Counted from the stretch's first letter, positions 18,621 to 27,518 are shown. The stretch is 64,000 bases of DNA from Rhodocyclaceae bacterium (GCA_016704145.1 JADJAS010000007.1:434001-498000); one strand, 5' to 3'. Notes: generated from the sequence alone by a model not told the origin. Translations and numbers: made by a program.

Positions 18621-19478
18621 TCACAGGAGGTAGTTCGGCAGCTCGGTGGCGCTATCGAGTGTCCTGACGGTACGGAAACCCCGTTCCCGCAGCAGGTCGA
18701 GACTCAACAGGATGCGTCCGGAGATTTCACCCGCGGGATGTCGACTCAACTCGAGCGCCGCTTCCGCCATCGCCTCCTCCGGCTCGAGGTGGGCCTGCGC
18801 ATCCACCGTCCCGATCTCGATCGCGCCTTCACTCATTACGGCCTCGACGGGCGCTAGCGTGTTCACCGCGACATTCGCGCGCGCCAACTCGATGGCCATG
18901 CCTGCCGTCATCCGTTCCAGGGCCGCCTTGCTGGCGGCGTAGACCGACGGGCCAGCTTCGAGGTTGAACCTGGTGTAGCGCTCGGCGAAGTCGTAGGGAG
19001 CAGGCCGCGGATGGTTAACGGTGGCACTGGACAGATTGACAACCCAGCCCGCGCCGCGCGCCTGCATGCTCGGAACTGCCAGCTGGGTTAGATGCAATGG
19101 TGCAACGACGTTGATCTCGAGGGTCTGCCGGACATCCTTCAGGGCCTGGATGTGAGTAGTCTGGTAGCGACACCAGGCGGCATTATTGACCAGGATGTCC
19201 ACGCCGCCATACTTGGCAATCGCCTCCGGCACGATGTGGCTACGCTGTTCCTCCTTGGCGAGGTTGGCTCCAACGCATAGGCAGTCGCCACCCCGTGCCG
19301 CGATCCAGTCGGCAACTTCGCTGAGCGAACCAGCCAAGCGGCTGGTACCGGGCTCGACGGTGCGCGCCACGAGAACCACCTTGGCACCCTCGCAGGCAAG
19401 ACGCTTGGCGATGGCGGCACCGATACCGCGACTGGCGCCCGTAACAATGGCGACCTTACCCTCGAGATGTCGCGTCAT
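18621..19478 (-). CDS. Short-chain dehydrogenase/reductase
   Basis: A 285-residue SDR with the dinucleotide motif VTGASRGIGAAIAKRL, NNAAW in place of the usual NNAG, the catalytic Ser in VVNLSSATVN and Tyr/Lys in YAASKAALERM. The substrate is unknown; related SDRs oxidise hydroxyl groups of hydroxyacyl-CoA or steroid-like compounds. The ATG at 19478 has GAAAGGA upstream; a TTG at 19487 is also possible. It lies 99 bases before the dehydrogenase fusion and likely shares its transcript. It is divergent from the molybdenum enzyme genes, across a region with a strong inverted repeat. Confidence 0.87.
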   Translation of the reverse strand: MTRHLEGKVAIVTGASRGIGAAIAKRLACEGAKVVLVARTVEPGTSRLAGSLSEVADWIAARGGDCLCVGANLAKEEQRSHIVPEAIAKYGGVDILVNNAAWCRYQTTHIQALKDVRQTLEINVVAPLHLTQLAVPSMQARGAGWVVNLSSATVNHPRPAPYDFAERYTRFNLEAGPSVYAASKAALERMTAGMAIELARANVAVNTLAPVEAVMSEGAIEIGTVDAQAHLEPEEAMAEAALELSRHPAGEISGRILLSLDLLRERGFRTVRTLDSATELPNYLL

Positions 19479-19529
19479 GATGATCAATCCTTTCTTCCAG
19501 AGGTGGATTCAAGTCTATGAGCGCCATAT

Positions 19530-19547
19530 TAACGTATCGCTACGTTA
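19530..19547. promoter_or_regulatory. Operator-like inverted repeat
   Basis: TAACGTA-TCGC-TACGTTA is a perfect 7-base inverted repeat with a 4-base centre, in the gap between the divergent SDR and Mo-hydroxylase genes. A related sequence (CATATTTACTTATCGATACG, from 27492) lies before the TonB receptor gene. The pair fits a TetR-family operator, and a TetR gene lies at 30290. Binding is inferred. Confidence 0.6.
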
Positions 19548-19640
19548 TTGTGGCACCCGACCGCGGCGAGAAAGAAAACAGTGCTTGCGAGGCTTATAAC
19601 CTTACTGGTAAATTTATCGCCTTGGCGTTGTGTCGAAGCG

Positions 19641-19660
19641 CGGGATCGTTGCCGATCCCG
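19641..19660 (+). promoter_or_regulatory. Leader hairpin before the gamma subunit gene
   Basis: CGGGATCG-TTGC-CGATCCCG forms a perfect 8-base-pair stem with a 4-base loop, 31 bases before the start at 19692. There is no T-tract after it, so a simple terminator is unlikely. It may stabilise the transcript or act as a protein site. Confidence 0.45.
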
Positions 19661-19691
19661 GTCGGCCTGCGCGTGGCAGAGGAGACTTGGC

Positions 19692-20369
19692 ATGAAGGCG
19701 CAATACATTCGCGGCGCGTCGCTGGACGTGCTGCTCGACCCGGATGCGGCCGCATGGCGTTCCGTCAAGAGCGCAACACTGCCGCTGTCCGGCACGCCGT
19801 CGGCGCTCCAGCCGACAGCTGCGGTTCGGACCGAGTTTCCGGAAGGCAGCATCGGCGCGATCAAGCAGGTATCCGTCGCCATTGCTCATAACGGCGGTGA
19901 ATTGGCGTTCCGGCTCGAGTGGAGCGATGCGAGCGCGGAGTCCGGGGCCGGCGGCCAGGATGACGTCGGTTTTCCCGACGCGGCGGCGATCCTGCTGCCG
20001 GTGCGGCCGGGGGCACCCCTGATGACCATGGGAGCCCCGGGCCAGCCGGTAAATGCCTGGTACTGGCGTGCCGACGAGAACGGCACTGGACGGCAGGTGA
20101 CGGCCCAGGGACTTGGCACGACCGAGACCATCGATCGCGAGTCGGTGAAGTGTCGTGGCATTCATCGCCAGAGTGAATGGGCGGTGGTCATCGCGCGCCA
20201 TCTGCGCGTCAAGGGCAATCAACAGGTAGCCCAGATAGACGTCGGCACGGGCACGGCATTCAGCATCGCCATCTGGGAAGGAGGACATCGCGAACGTGCC
20301 GGCATCAAGTCGTTCGCCCTCGGCGCGCTCGAAGGCTGGCATCCGTTGACCTTGAATCGTTCATCCTGA
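19692..20369 (+). CDS. Molybdenum hydroxylase gamma subunit (heme b binding)
   Basis: The 225-residue protein resembles the gamma subunit of type II DMSO-reductase-family enzymes (ethylbenzene dehydrogenase, EB_dh domain), which holds a heme b and passes electrons on from the Fe-S subunit. A Met-rich stretch (PLMTMGAPGQPVNAWYWRAD) and a late Lys (RAGIKSFALGALEGWHPL) sit where the Met/Lys heme ligands would be expected, but the assignment is inferred. There is no signal peptide, so export would be with the Tat-carrying alpha subunit. GGAG precedes the ATG. The gamma gene comes first here, unlike the alpha-beta-gamma order I recall for ethylbenzene dehydrogenase. Confidence 0.8.
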   Translation: MKAQYIRGASLDVLLDPDAAAWRSVKSATLPLSGTPSALQPTAAVRTEFPEGSIGAIKQVSVAIAHNGGELAFRLEWSDASAESGAGGQDDVGFPDAAAILLPVRPGAPLMTMGAPGQPVNAWYWRADENGTGRQVTAQGLGTTETIDRESVKCRGIHRQSEWAVVIARHLRVKGNQQVAQIDVGTGTAFSIAIWEGGHRERAGIKSFALGALEGWHPLTLNRSS

Positions 20370-20383
20370 GCCTGGAGAAAGAG

Positions 20384-21427
20384 ATGACAGCACGCAAACA
20401 CCAACTGGCGATGGTGATGGACCTCAACAAGTGCCTGGGCTGCCACACCTGCACGGTGGCCTGCAAGACGCTCTGGTCGAATGGCGAGGGCATGGATTAC
20501 ATGTGGTTCAACACCGTCAATACCATGCCCGGCCGGGGAACGCCCAGGGACTGGGAGGCCATGGGCGGAGGATTCGACGCGCGGGGCAACGCGAGGCCCG
20601 GGCGCTTGCCGCGCCGGCAGGAGTATGGCGAGGCATGGAAGTTCAATCACGACGAGCTTTACCATGGCGGCAACGGCGACTCGCGCCATCTCGAGATCAA
20701 AGGCGGCACGCCCGAGTGGGGCCCGAACTGGGACGAGGACGAGGGTGCCGGCAAGTTTCCGAACTCCTATCACTTCTATCTCCCTCGCATCTGCAATCAT
20801 TGCACGCACGCCGCGTGCCAGGCGGCATGCCCTCGCCAGGCAATCGAGAAGCGGGAATCCGACGGCATCGTCACCGTCAACGAGGATCGCTGCCGAGGCT
20901 ACCGCTTCTGTCAGTCCGCCTGCCCCTACAAGAAGATCTACTTCAATCATCAGAAGAAGGTGGCTCAGAAGTGCATCTTCTGCTTTCCACGGATTGACGA
21001 GGGAGTAGCCCCCGCCTGTGCGCGCCAATGTCCCGGGCGACTGCGCTTTGTGGGCTACCGGGACGACCAGAACGCGCCGATCTACAAGCTGGTGGACAAG
21101 TGGAAAGTGGCGCTGCCGCTTCATCCCGAGTACGGCACCGAGCCCAACGTGTTTTACGTTCCCCCGATCGGCCCGGCCAGCTACGGCGCGGATGGCGACA
21201 TCGATGAATCGAGGCCGCGCGTTCCCGACGAATATCTCGTCAGCCTGTTCGGACCCAAAGTGCTCGACGCGCTCGCCACGGTCAAGGCCGAGCGGGAAAG
21301 GAAGCGCATCACCGGCAAGTCCGAACTGATGGATCTGCTCATCGCATACGAGTGGAAGTCCATGTTCGGTGGCCTGGATCGCGATCCGTCGACGGTATCC
21401 GTCATTCAATGGACCAAGAAGCGCTGA
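20384..21427 (+). CDS. Molybdenum hydroxylase beta subunit (four Fe-S clusters)
   Basis: This 347-residue iron-sulfur subunit has four Cys groups: CLGCHTCTVAC, CNHCTHAACQAAC, CRGYRFCQSACPYKK and CIFCFP...CARQCP. In the third group one Cys is replaced by Tyr, as expected for the single [3Fe-4S] cluster of this family. It relays electrons from the Mo centre in the alpha subunit to the heme in gamma. The size and cluster pattern match ethylbenzene dehydrogenase / steroid C25 dehydrogenase beta subunits. The ATG at 20384 has GGAGAAAGAG upstream, 14 bases after the gamma stop. Confidence 0.93.
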   Translation: MTARKHQLAMVMDLNKCLGCHTCTVACKTLWSNGEGMDYMWFNTVNTMPGRGTPRDWEAMGGGFDARGNARPGRLPRRQEYGEAWKFNHDELYHGGNGDSRHLEIKGGTPEWGPNWDEDEGAGKFPNSYHFYLPRICNHCTHAACQAACPRQAIEKRESDGIVTVNEDRCRGYRFCQSACPYKKIYFNHQKKVAQKCIFCFPRIDEGVAPACARQCPGRLRFVGYRDDQNAPIYKLVDKWKVALPLHPEYGTEPNVFYVPPIGPASYGADGDIDESRPRVPDEYLVSLFGPKVLDALATVKAERERKRITGKSELMDLLIAYEWKSMFGGLDRDPSTVSVIQWTKKR

Positions 21428-21455
21428 TGCACCGCATCGCTACGAGGAGCAAACC

Positions 21456-24341
21456 GTGAAACTATCGTTTGATTCGGCGAGACGCAGTTTTCTCAGGGGA
21501 GGCGTCGCGGGTGCGGCAGGCTTGATGCTTGATCTCTCCAACCTCAGGCTGGCCATCGCCGGCGGTGGTTTGCCGCCGGAGGCGAAGCTCTACAAGGACT
21601 ACCGGGACGTGTACCGGCAGAAATGGGCCTGGGATCATGTCAGCGTGGGAACGCACACATGCACCAATTGCGCCAGTGGCGGCTGCTCCTGGGATCTCTA
21701 TGTTCGGGATGGCATCGTCTGGCGCGAGGAACAAGGCGCGCCCTACACCCAGACCAATGCCACGGTACCGGATTACAACCCCCGCGGCTGCCAGAAAGGC
21801 GCTTCGGCGAGCGCGCTGTATCGCAGTCCGGCCCGAATCAGATATCCGCTGAAGCGTGTCGGCGCCCGTGGCGAGAATCGCTGGAAGAGAATTTCCTGGG
21901 AAGAGGCGCTGGACGAGATCGCCAGGACGCTGGTCGATACGCTCTCGAAGCGCGGTGGCGCCGGAGCATATCTGGAAAATGGCAACAACTCGGACTTCGG
22001 CCCGAGTTGGATCGCCATGATGCGCTTCTTCCGGGGGCTGGGCATTCCTATCACGGAGAACTTCGCCGGCTCCGGTGACTTGATGACGGGGGCTACGCTG
22101 ACTCTAGGCAATCCGGTGCCTGGCGCGTCATCGGATGACTGGTTCCGCACCGATTACTTCGTCAACTGGTTTGGCAATCCGGTGTCCACCCGCATTCCCG
22201 ACGCCCATTTCATGACCGAAGCCCGGTACCGTGGCGCCAAGATCGTCTCGATCACGCCCGATTTCAGCCCCAGCGCGATCCATGCCGACTTGTGGATCGG
22301 CATCCGTCCCGGCACAGACGCTGCGCTGGCCCTGGCAGCCTGCAAGGTCATCATCGACGAGAACCTGCACGACGCACCCTATGTCGTCGAGCAGACCGAT
22401 CTACCGCTCCTGATTCGCACTGACACCCAACAGTTCCTGCGCGAGTTTGATGTCGTGCCCGGCGGGCGGCGGCAATGTTTCGCCTGGTGGGACGAGAAGA
22501 AGCAACAGGTGGTCTGGTCCGCCAGTTCAGCGGACATCGAGCAGGATAAGCGCACATTGAAACTGGGGCCCGAGGATCGACCGACCCTGGAGCCAAAGGG
22601 CGCGCAGATTACGTTAGCATCTGGGAGAACCGTCGCCCTGCGCACCGCGTTCTCGCTGCTGAGAGAGAAATTGGCGGCCTACGACCTGGACAGCGCATCG
22701 AAAATCACGGGCGTGAACCCCAAGGTCATCCGTCGCTTTGCCAGGGAGTTCGCCCAAGCCAAGTCGGCGATGATCTACGCCGGGGCGGCAATGGGCAAGA
22801 TTCTCCACGGCGAACTGGTGCAACGCGCCACCATCCTGTTGGCTGCCTTGACCGGAAATAACGGTCGCGCCGGTGGCGGCTGGCAGGAAATGACGTTCTG
22901 GGAGCTGGAAGGCCTATTGCTGTCAGGGCTGTACGACCATCCCAGCGATCTAATCAACACCGACAACCCGGCTGCGGTATGGGGCGCCTTCGGTGAAATC
23001 GGCAAGGAGCAGGCGGCAAGCCCGAGCTACATCTCCGGCTCGATGATGATGCTCAACAACGGCGGCACCTATGCGACGCAACTCGATCCGCGGTACAACG
23101 ATCCGACCTTGCCGCGCAAACCAGAAGAGTATCTGAAGGAAGCGATCGCCAAGGGCGAGTTGCACAACGTGCCAGGTCCGGAACTCGGTAGCCCGGACGT
23201 CATTTTCAACATGTTTGGCAATCCCTTCCGGCACAATCGGATGGGCGACCGCTTGGCCAACACGTTATTCGCCACGGCGAAGCTGGTCGTCAACCTGACG
23301 CTGCGCATGGACGACACGGCGCGCCACTCCGACATACTGTTGCCTTCGGCGGCGCCCTACGAAAAACTGGGTTTCAAGTATACGATCGCTTATCCACCCT
23401 ATCTGCATCTGGGCGACAAGGCGGTTGCTCCGGCCGGCGAAGCGAAATCCGACTGGGAGATCCTGTCGCTGCTCATGGAGAGGGTCAGCACCGAGGCTAA
23501 GCGGCGCAACGTTACGCAGGTCACCACCTATCGCGGTGTACCGTACGATCTGACCCAGGCGCACTGGCGCTTCACCGACAAGGGTCGCCTCGGCCCCGCC
23601 GACGATGAAAAGCTGGTTCGGCTGATCCTGGGCTTGTCGACGGCAACGCGCGGCATCACCCTGGAGAAACTGCGGGCCAGCAAGGGCGTAATGCGATATA
23701 CCGGCGTCAGCGCCATCGGCGGGCGAATGTGGTGCGGCACCAGCGACTACAAGATCGACGAACCCCTGGTACCCTACCAGGACATGGTGGTCAAGAAGAT
23801 GCCATGGCCTACCAGCACTGGCCGGCAACAGTTCTATATCGACCATCCGATTTTCGTTGAGGTCGGTGAGACTCTGCCGGTACACAAGGAGCCGCCGATG
23901 GCTGGTGGCCATTACCCCCTGCAATTGACCTGCGGCCACACGCGCTGGAGCATCCACACCGCTTGGCGCGACGTGGACATCCTGTTGAGGCTGCAGCGGG
24001 GCGAACCGGTGATCTTCGTCAACCCCGACGATGCGAAGTCGCGTGGCATCGGCGATCATGACTATGCCGCTGTTCATAACGATGTCGGCGAATTCGTCGC
24101 ACGGGTGAAACTCACCCCAGGCATCCGCCCCGGGCAGGTCCACGTGTATCACGCCTGGTTGGCCAACCAGTTCGTGACCGGCAAGTCGAATGACGCCCTT
24201 GCGCCGAGTCCGATGCGTGTCACCAATTTCGCTGGAAAGCACGGTCACGTCAAGAGCGAAGTTGGCTGGATCGATCCCACCCAGAACGATCGTGACACCC
24301 GCGTGGACTTAAGGAAGCACGTAGTCCGAGAGCACCCATGA
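21456..24341 (+). CDS. Molybdenum hydroxylase alpha subunit (EbdA / S25dA type)
   Basis: The 961-residue catalytic subunit carries a Tat signal (SARRSFLRGG, residues 7-16), an FS0 cluster motif HTCTNCASGGC with a later C112, and an Asp at about residue 208 (FAGSGDLMTGA) that aligns with the Mo-binding Asp of nitrate reductase A and ethylbenzene dehydrogenase. Downstream segments IPDAHFMTEARYRGAK and PDFSPSAIHADLWI are typical of type II DMSO reductases. These enzymes hydroxylate benzylic or tertiary carbons with water in the periplasm. The substrate is not determinable from sequence; the neighbourhood suggests a sterol-like or terpenoid side chain. Start is GTG with GAGGAG seven bases upstream. 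Confidence 0.92.
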   Translation: MKLSFDSARRSFLRGGVAGAAGLMLDLSNLRLAIAGGGLPPEAKLYKDYRDVYRQKWAWDHVSVGTHTCTNCASGGCSWDLYVRDGIVWREEQGAPYTQTNATVPDYNPRGCQKGASASALYRSPARIRYPLKRVGARGENRWKRISWEEALDEIARTLVDTLSKRGGAGAYLENGNNSDFGPSWIAMMRFFRGLGIPITENFAGSGDLMTGATLTLGNPVPGASSDDWFRTDYFVNWFGNPVSTRIPDAHFMTEARYRGAKIVSITPDFSPSAIHADLWIGIRPGTDAALALAACKVIIDENLHDAPYVVEQTDLPLLIRTDTQQFLREFDVVPGGRRQCFAWWDEKKQQVVWSASSADIEQDKRTLKLGPEDRPTLEPKGAQITLASGRTVALRTAFSLLREKLAAYDLDSASKITGVNPKVIRRFAREFAQAKSAMIYAGAAMGKILHGELVQRATILLAALTGNNGRAGGGWQEMTFWELEGLLLSGLYDHPSDLINTDNPAAVWGAFGEIGKEQAASPSYISGSMMMLNNGGTYATQLDPRYNDPTLPRKPEEYLKEAIAKGELHNVPGPELGSPDVIFNMFGNPFRHNRMGDRLANTLFATAKLVVNLTLRMDDTARHSDILLPSAAPYEKLGFKYTIAYPPYLHLGDKAVAPAGEAKSDWEILSLLMERVSTEAKRRNVTQVTTYRGVPYDLTQAHWRFTDKGRLGPADDEKLVRLILGLSTATRGITLEKLRASKGVMRYTGVSAIGGRMWCGTSDYKIDEPLVPYQDMVVKKMPWPTSTGRQQFYIDHPIFVEVGETLPVHKEPPMAGGHYPLQLTCGHTRWSIHTAWRDVDILLRLQRGEPVIFVNPDDAKSRGIGDHDYAAVHNDVGEFVARVKLTPGIRPGQVHVYHAWLANQFVTGKSNDALAPSPMRVTNFAGKHGHVKSEVGWIDPTQNDRDTRVDLRKHVVREHP

Positions 24342-25027
24342 GCCATCCCGCAGCAATCGCGGATGTCGGACAGGACGCAGCGCGCAGTCTGGCGTACGCG
24401 ACCTTCGCCCGTGCGTTCAGGTATCCCGACCATGAGGCTCTGGGAGTCATCCGTGACGGAGCGCTGGTTGCGGTCCTGCGGCAACTGCTCGGTGTCGTGG
24501 CGAACGATCTGGTCGCGGATACTGATTGGGATGCCTTGCAGGATGGCGGCCCGGACAACGACTCCTTGCAGGAGGAGTTCACGCGGCTCTTCGACACGGG
24601 GGAGCAAGGGCCTGCCTGCCCGCTCAACGGTAGTCAATATCGGGGCAGCGCCATGGCGAGCATGGAGGAACTCGTTCGTTATTACAACCATTTCGGCCTA
24701 TCGCTACCCGAGCGACGATACGAAGAGCCTGACCATCTGACGACCCAGCTCGAGTTCCTCCACTATCTGACCTACCAGGAGGCACAACTGGCAAGAGCGG
24801 GCGAAGATGTAAGCGGGCTCCTGCGCGCCCAGCGGGACTTCATTGTTCGCCATCCTGCTGCCTGGATTGCTGACATGCGCCAGCGATTGGCCTCGCAACA
24901 ACCGTTGCGCTTCTTCCTGGAGCTGACGCGATTGCTCGAGCGGTACTTGCTTCTCGAGGCCGAGACCATCAACTTCCGAATTGGGCCCGCGACGTCCGAC
25001 GACGACGCACCGGCCGACCGAGCCTGA
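24338..25027 (+). CDS. TorD/NarJ-like maturation chaperone (delta)
   Basis: This 229-residue protein is a helical chaperone of the TorD/NarJ/EbdD group, needed for Mo-cofactor insertion and Tat proofreading of the alpha subunit. It shows the family segments LAYATFARAFRYPDHE near the N-terminus, FTRLFDTGEQGPACPLNGSQ in the middle and the YEEPDHLTTQLEFLHYLTYQ helix. Its ATG overlaps the alpha stop (ATGA), so the two are translationally coupled, as expected for a dedicated chaperone. Confidence 0.88.
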   Translation: MSHPAAIADVGQDAARSLAYATFARAFRYPDHEALGVIRDGALVAVLRQLLGVVANDLVADTDWDALQDGGPDNDSLQEEFTRLFDTGEQGPACPLNGSQYRGSAMASMEELVRYYNHFGLSLPERRYEEPDHLTTQLEFLHYLTYQEAQLARAGEDVSGLLRAQRDFIVRHPAAWIADMRQRLASQQPLRFFLELTRLLERYLLLEAETINFRIGPATSDDDAPADRA

Positions 25028-25030
25028 AAC

Positions 25031-26185
25031 GTGGTGACCAAGGAGCCGAAGCCTGGGCAGACGCATCCCGACTGGCGCCTACGGGTATCGAGTCGCGACC
25101 CCACCAGCCTCCTGGCCGGTTTGACCGACTGGTTTTCCCACACGATGGGCGTTGAGAGCCGGCCGCGACTCACATCCTTCGGCAGCCCAGGCAAGGCAGG
25201 GATGTCGAGCGAGACGCTTCTGTTCGACCTCGACTGGGAGGAAAACGGTGTCGCGCGGCACGGTGCCTTTGTGCTGCGGCTACCGCCGCCTGAGGATTCA
25301 TTTCCCATCTTCCCCGAATACAACCTCGATCTCCAGGTCGACGCGATGCGGCTCGTTAGCCGAGGCGGCACGGTCCCTGTACCAAGAATTCCATGGCAGG
25401 AGCGAAACTCCAAGGCGCTCGGAGCACCATTCTTCATCATGGAGCGCATCGATGGCGCGATGGTGCCGGACAACCCCCCATACATTTTTGGCGGCTGGCT
25501 AGCCGATGCGACGCCCGCACAGCAAATTCGGGTTCAGCGGGAACTGGTCACCATCCTGACGGGTGTCCACAACGTGAACGCAAGTCTGGTGGAACGCAAT
25601 TTCCTGGAGATCGACCGGCCAGGCGCCAGTCCATTGTGTCGGCACTTTGCACGCGAACGCACCCTGTACGAATGGGGTCGCAACAGCATGCACTTTCCGC
25701 TGGTGGAGGCGCTATTCGATTGGCTCGCCGCGCATTGGCCCCGGGTGGAATCACCCGCGGTTGTCATTTGGGGGGATGCACGCCCCGGCAATGTCCTCTG
25801 GCGCGATTTTCACGCAACGGCGGTTCTGGATTGGGAGTTGGCCACGATCGGACCTCGCGAGATGGATGTCGGCTACTTGATCTTCTTTCATCAATATTTT
25901 CGCCATGTCGCCCGGGTCGTGGCTGGCCGCGATCCGATGCCGCAATTTCTGAGACGCAATGATGTCGTCAACACCTATCAGGAAATTGCCGAAACAAAAC
26001 TGACCGACATCGACTGGTTCATCACCTACGGTCTGCTGCAACAGGCCGTGGTCGAGATTCGCTTGTCGCAACGGCGCATTCTCTTCGGCGAGATGGAACG
26101 CCCCGCCGATACCAATGACTATCTGTACAGTCGCCGGATGATCGAACAGATCCTGGCCGACGGACCGGGCATCTGGCAGCGATAG
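25031..26185 (+). CDS. APH-family kinase, possible hydroxysteroid kinase
   Basis: A 384-residue small-molecule kinase of the aminoglycoside phosphotransferase/ACAD10 fold. The catalytic loop reads VVIWGDARPGNVLWRD near residue 243 and the metal-binding segment reads AVLDWELATIGPREMDVGYL near 266; the usual HGD is WGD. Its place directly after a Mo hydroxylase suggests it phosphorylates the alcohol that enzyme makes. A reversible ATP-dependent 25-hydroxysteroid kinase is known, from memory, in Sterolibacterium, and this gene is a candidate relative. Two GTG codons (25031, 25034) could start it, three bases after the chaperone stop. Confidence 0.8.
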   Translation: MVTKEPKPGQTHPDWRLRVSSRDPTSLLAGLTDWFSHTMGVESRPRLTSFGSPGKAGMSSETLLFDLDWEENGVARHGAFVLRLPPPEDSFPIFPEYNLDLQVDAMRLVSRGGTVPVPRIPWQERNSKALGAPFFIMERIDGAMVPDNPPYIFGGWLADATPAQQIRVQRELVTILTGVHNVNASLVERNFLEIDRPGASPLCRHFARERTLYEWGRNSMHFPLVEALFDWLAAHWPRVESPAVVIWGDARPGNVLWRDFHATAVLDWELATIGPREMDVGYLIFFHQYFRHVARVVAGRDPMPQFLRRNDVVNTYQEIAETKLTDIDWFITYGLLQQAVVEIRLSQRRILFGEMERPADTNDYLYSRRMIEQILADGPGIWQR

Positions 26186-26220
26186 TCATCCGAACACACC
26201 CGGATGGGAGGAATCACGGC

Positions 26221-27399
26221 ATGACCAATGTTGTAAGTCCCGCCAGCAACCCGATTGGACCGCTAATCGAGGCCGACGAACTGTTCTGCCACCAAGTCAT
26301 GGACTCGTTTGCGTGTGTTGCCTCCACCGACCTCGCGTGGACGGAGAAAATCTGCGCCATGGCGATGGCACGCGATGGCGGCCTTCAACTGGGCTTCGGA
26401 CTGGGCAAGTATACCAACCGCAATGTCATGGACTGCTATGCCGGCGTCTCCCGGGGGCGGGAACAGATCACCGTCCGCGCCAGCCGCAAGCTGGCACCAC
26501 AGCCTAATCTGACCGTCATCGGTCCGGTACGTTATGAAGTAGTGGAGCCGTTGGCGAAAGTTCGCTTCGTCCTGGAGCCCAACCCGGTCCAGCCGATTGC
26601 CTTTGATTGCCTGTTCGAGGCGCGAGTGCCGGCACGCTTCGAAGACCGCACACATATACGGCAAGGCTACCGGGTGATGTCGGAGCTCGTGCGTTATCAC
26701 CAGACCGGGGTCGCGTCGGGCTGGATCGAAGTCGATGGTGTACGTACGACCATCACGCCCGATGCCTGGGTATCGACGCGGGATCATTCCTGGGGCGTCC
26801 GGTATGGTGTCGGACAGCCGCCGCTGGACGCCGAGCCGGTGGGCGATGGCATTGCCGGTAATTATGAGTTCTTCTGGAGCCCTGTCTACATGGAACGGCC
26901 GGACGGCAGCCACTATGCGTTGTTCCTGAACTATGCGCTGGTCGAGACACCTCACGGCAGCACCAAGACCGTGATGTCTGCAATCGAGTATCCGGATGGT
27001 CAGATCGAGCGGATCGCGGACATCGAACCGGACCTTAAGTACGACGCCCGCAACCGACGCTTCAAGGGCGGCACGTTGCACTGCAAGATGGCCGACGGAT
27101 CCCTGCGGCCACTACATGTGGAAGTCATTTCCGACACGGGATTTCATCTTGGCGCCGGGCTCTATTTCGGTTTCGATGGTTACTATCACGGCGGCTGGCG
27201 CGGCGACCTGCACGTCGATGGTGAACGCATCTCCGACTGCGCGAGTCTGGAAAACGCCAAACGCCTGCACCAGATTCGCGACACGGTGGTGCGGGTCAGC
27301 GATCCGGTTGGCGGTGGGCACGGCTGGGGCAACTGGCAACCGGTAATGGTCGGCAGCAGCAGCAGGCACGGCCTGAGGGCCGAGAACTCGTTCTGGTAA
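26221..27399 (+). CDS. CrtC/DUF7065-like protein, possible phosphosteroid lyase
   Basis: The 392-residue protein has no signal peptide and a beta-rich pattern with many Trp, Gly and aromatic residues (DHSWGVRYGVGQP, GYYHGGWRGDLHVDG, GGGHGWGNWQPV). I relate it tentatively to the uncharacterised DUF7064/DUF7065 family, which often lies beside APH-type kinases and resembles carotenoid hydratase CrtC. After a kinase that activates a tertiary alcohol, a lyase removing phosphate to leave an alkene would complete the step; this is inference from context. An AUG with GGGAGG nine bases upstream starts it, 35 bases after the kinase. Confidence 0.55.
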   Translation: MTNVVSPASNPIGPLIEADELFCHQVMDSFACVASTDLAWTEKICAMAMARDGGLQLGFGLGKYTNRNVMDCYAGVSRGREQITVRASRKLAPQPNLTVIGPVRYEVVEPLAKVRFVLEPNPVQPIAFDCLFEARVPARFEDRTHIRQGYRVMSELVRYHQTGVASGWIEVDGVRTTITPDAWVSTRDHSWGVRYGVGQPPLDAEPVGDGIAGNYEFFWSPVYMERPDGSHYALFLNYALVETPHGSTKTVMSAIEYPDGQIERIADIEPDLKYDARNRRFKGGTLHCKMADGSLRPLHVEVISDTGFHLGAGLYFGFDGYYHGGWRGDLHVDGERISDCASLENAKRLHQIRDTVVRVSDPVGGGHGWGNWQPVMVGSSSRHGLRAENSFW

Positions 27400-27436
27400 A
27401 GCGCTCAGGACGGAAGAACCGAATCTCGCGCACGGC

Positions 27437-27476
27437 GCCGTCCGATCCGCGGTGTTGCTCATTTGCCACGGACGGC
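27437..27476 (+). promoter_or_regulatory. Inverted repeat after the DUF7065-like gene
   Basis: GCCGTCCG and CGGACGGC form an 8-base inverted repeat around a 24-base centre. There is no T-tract, so it is at best a weak stop or processing site between the enzyme genes and the receptor gene. Confidence 0.3.
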
Positions 27477-27491
27477 ACGGCGCTAACGAAG

Positions 27492-27518
27492 CATATTTAC
27501 TTATCGATACGGTTATCG
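27492..27518. promoter_or_regulatory. Second operator-like site before the TonB receptor
   Basis: The stretch from CATATTTACTTATCGATACG onward aligns with the site at 19525-19549 (CATATTAACGTATCGCTACG) with one-base gaps. It is centred on TATCGATA, is less symmetric than the first site, and lies 60 bases before the receptor start. The shared sequence suggests one regulator controls both units. Confidence 0.5.
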
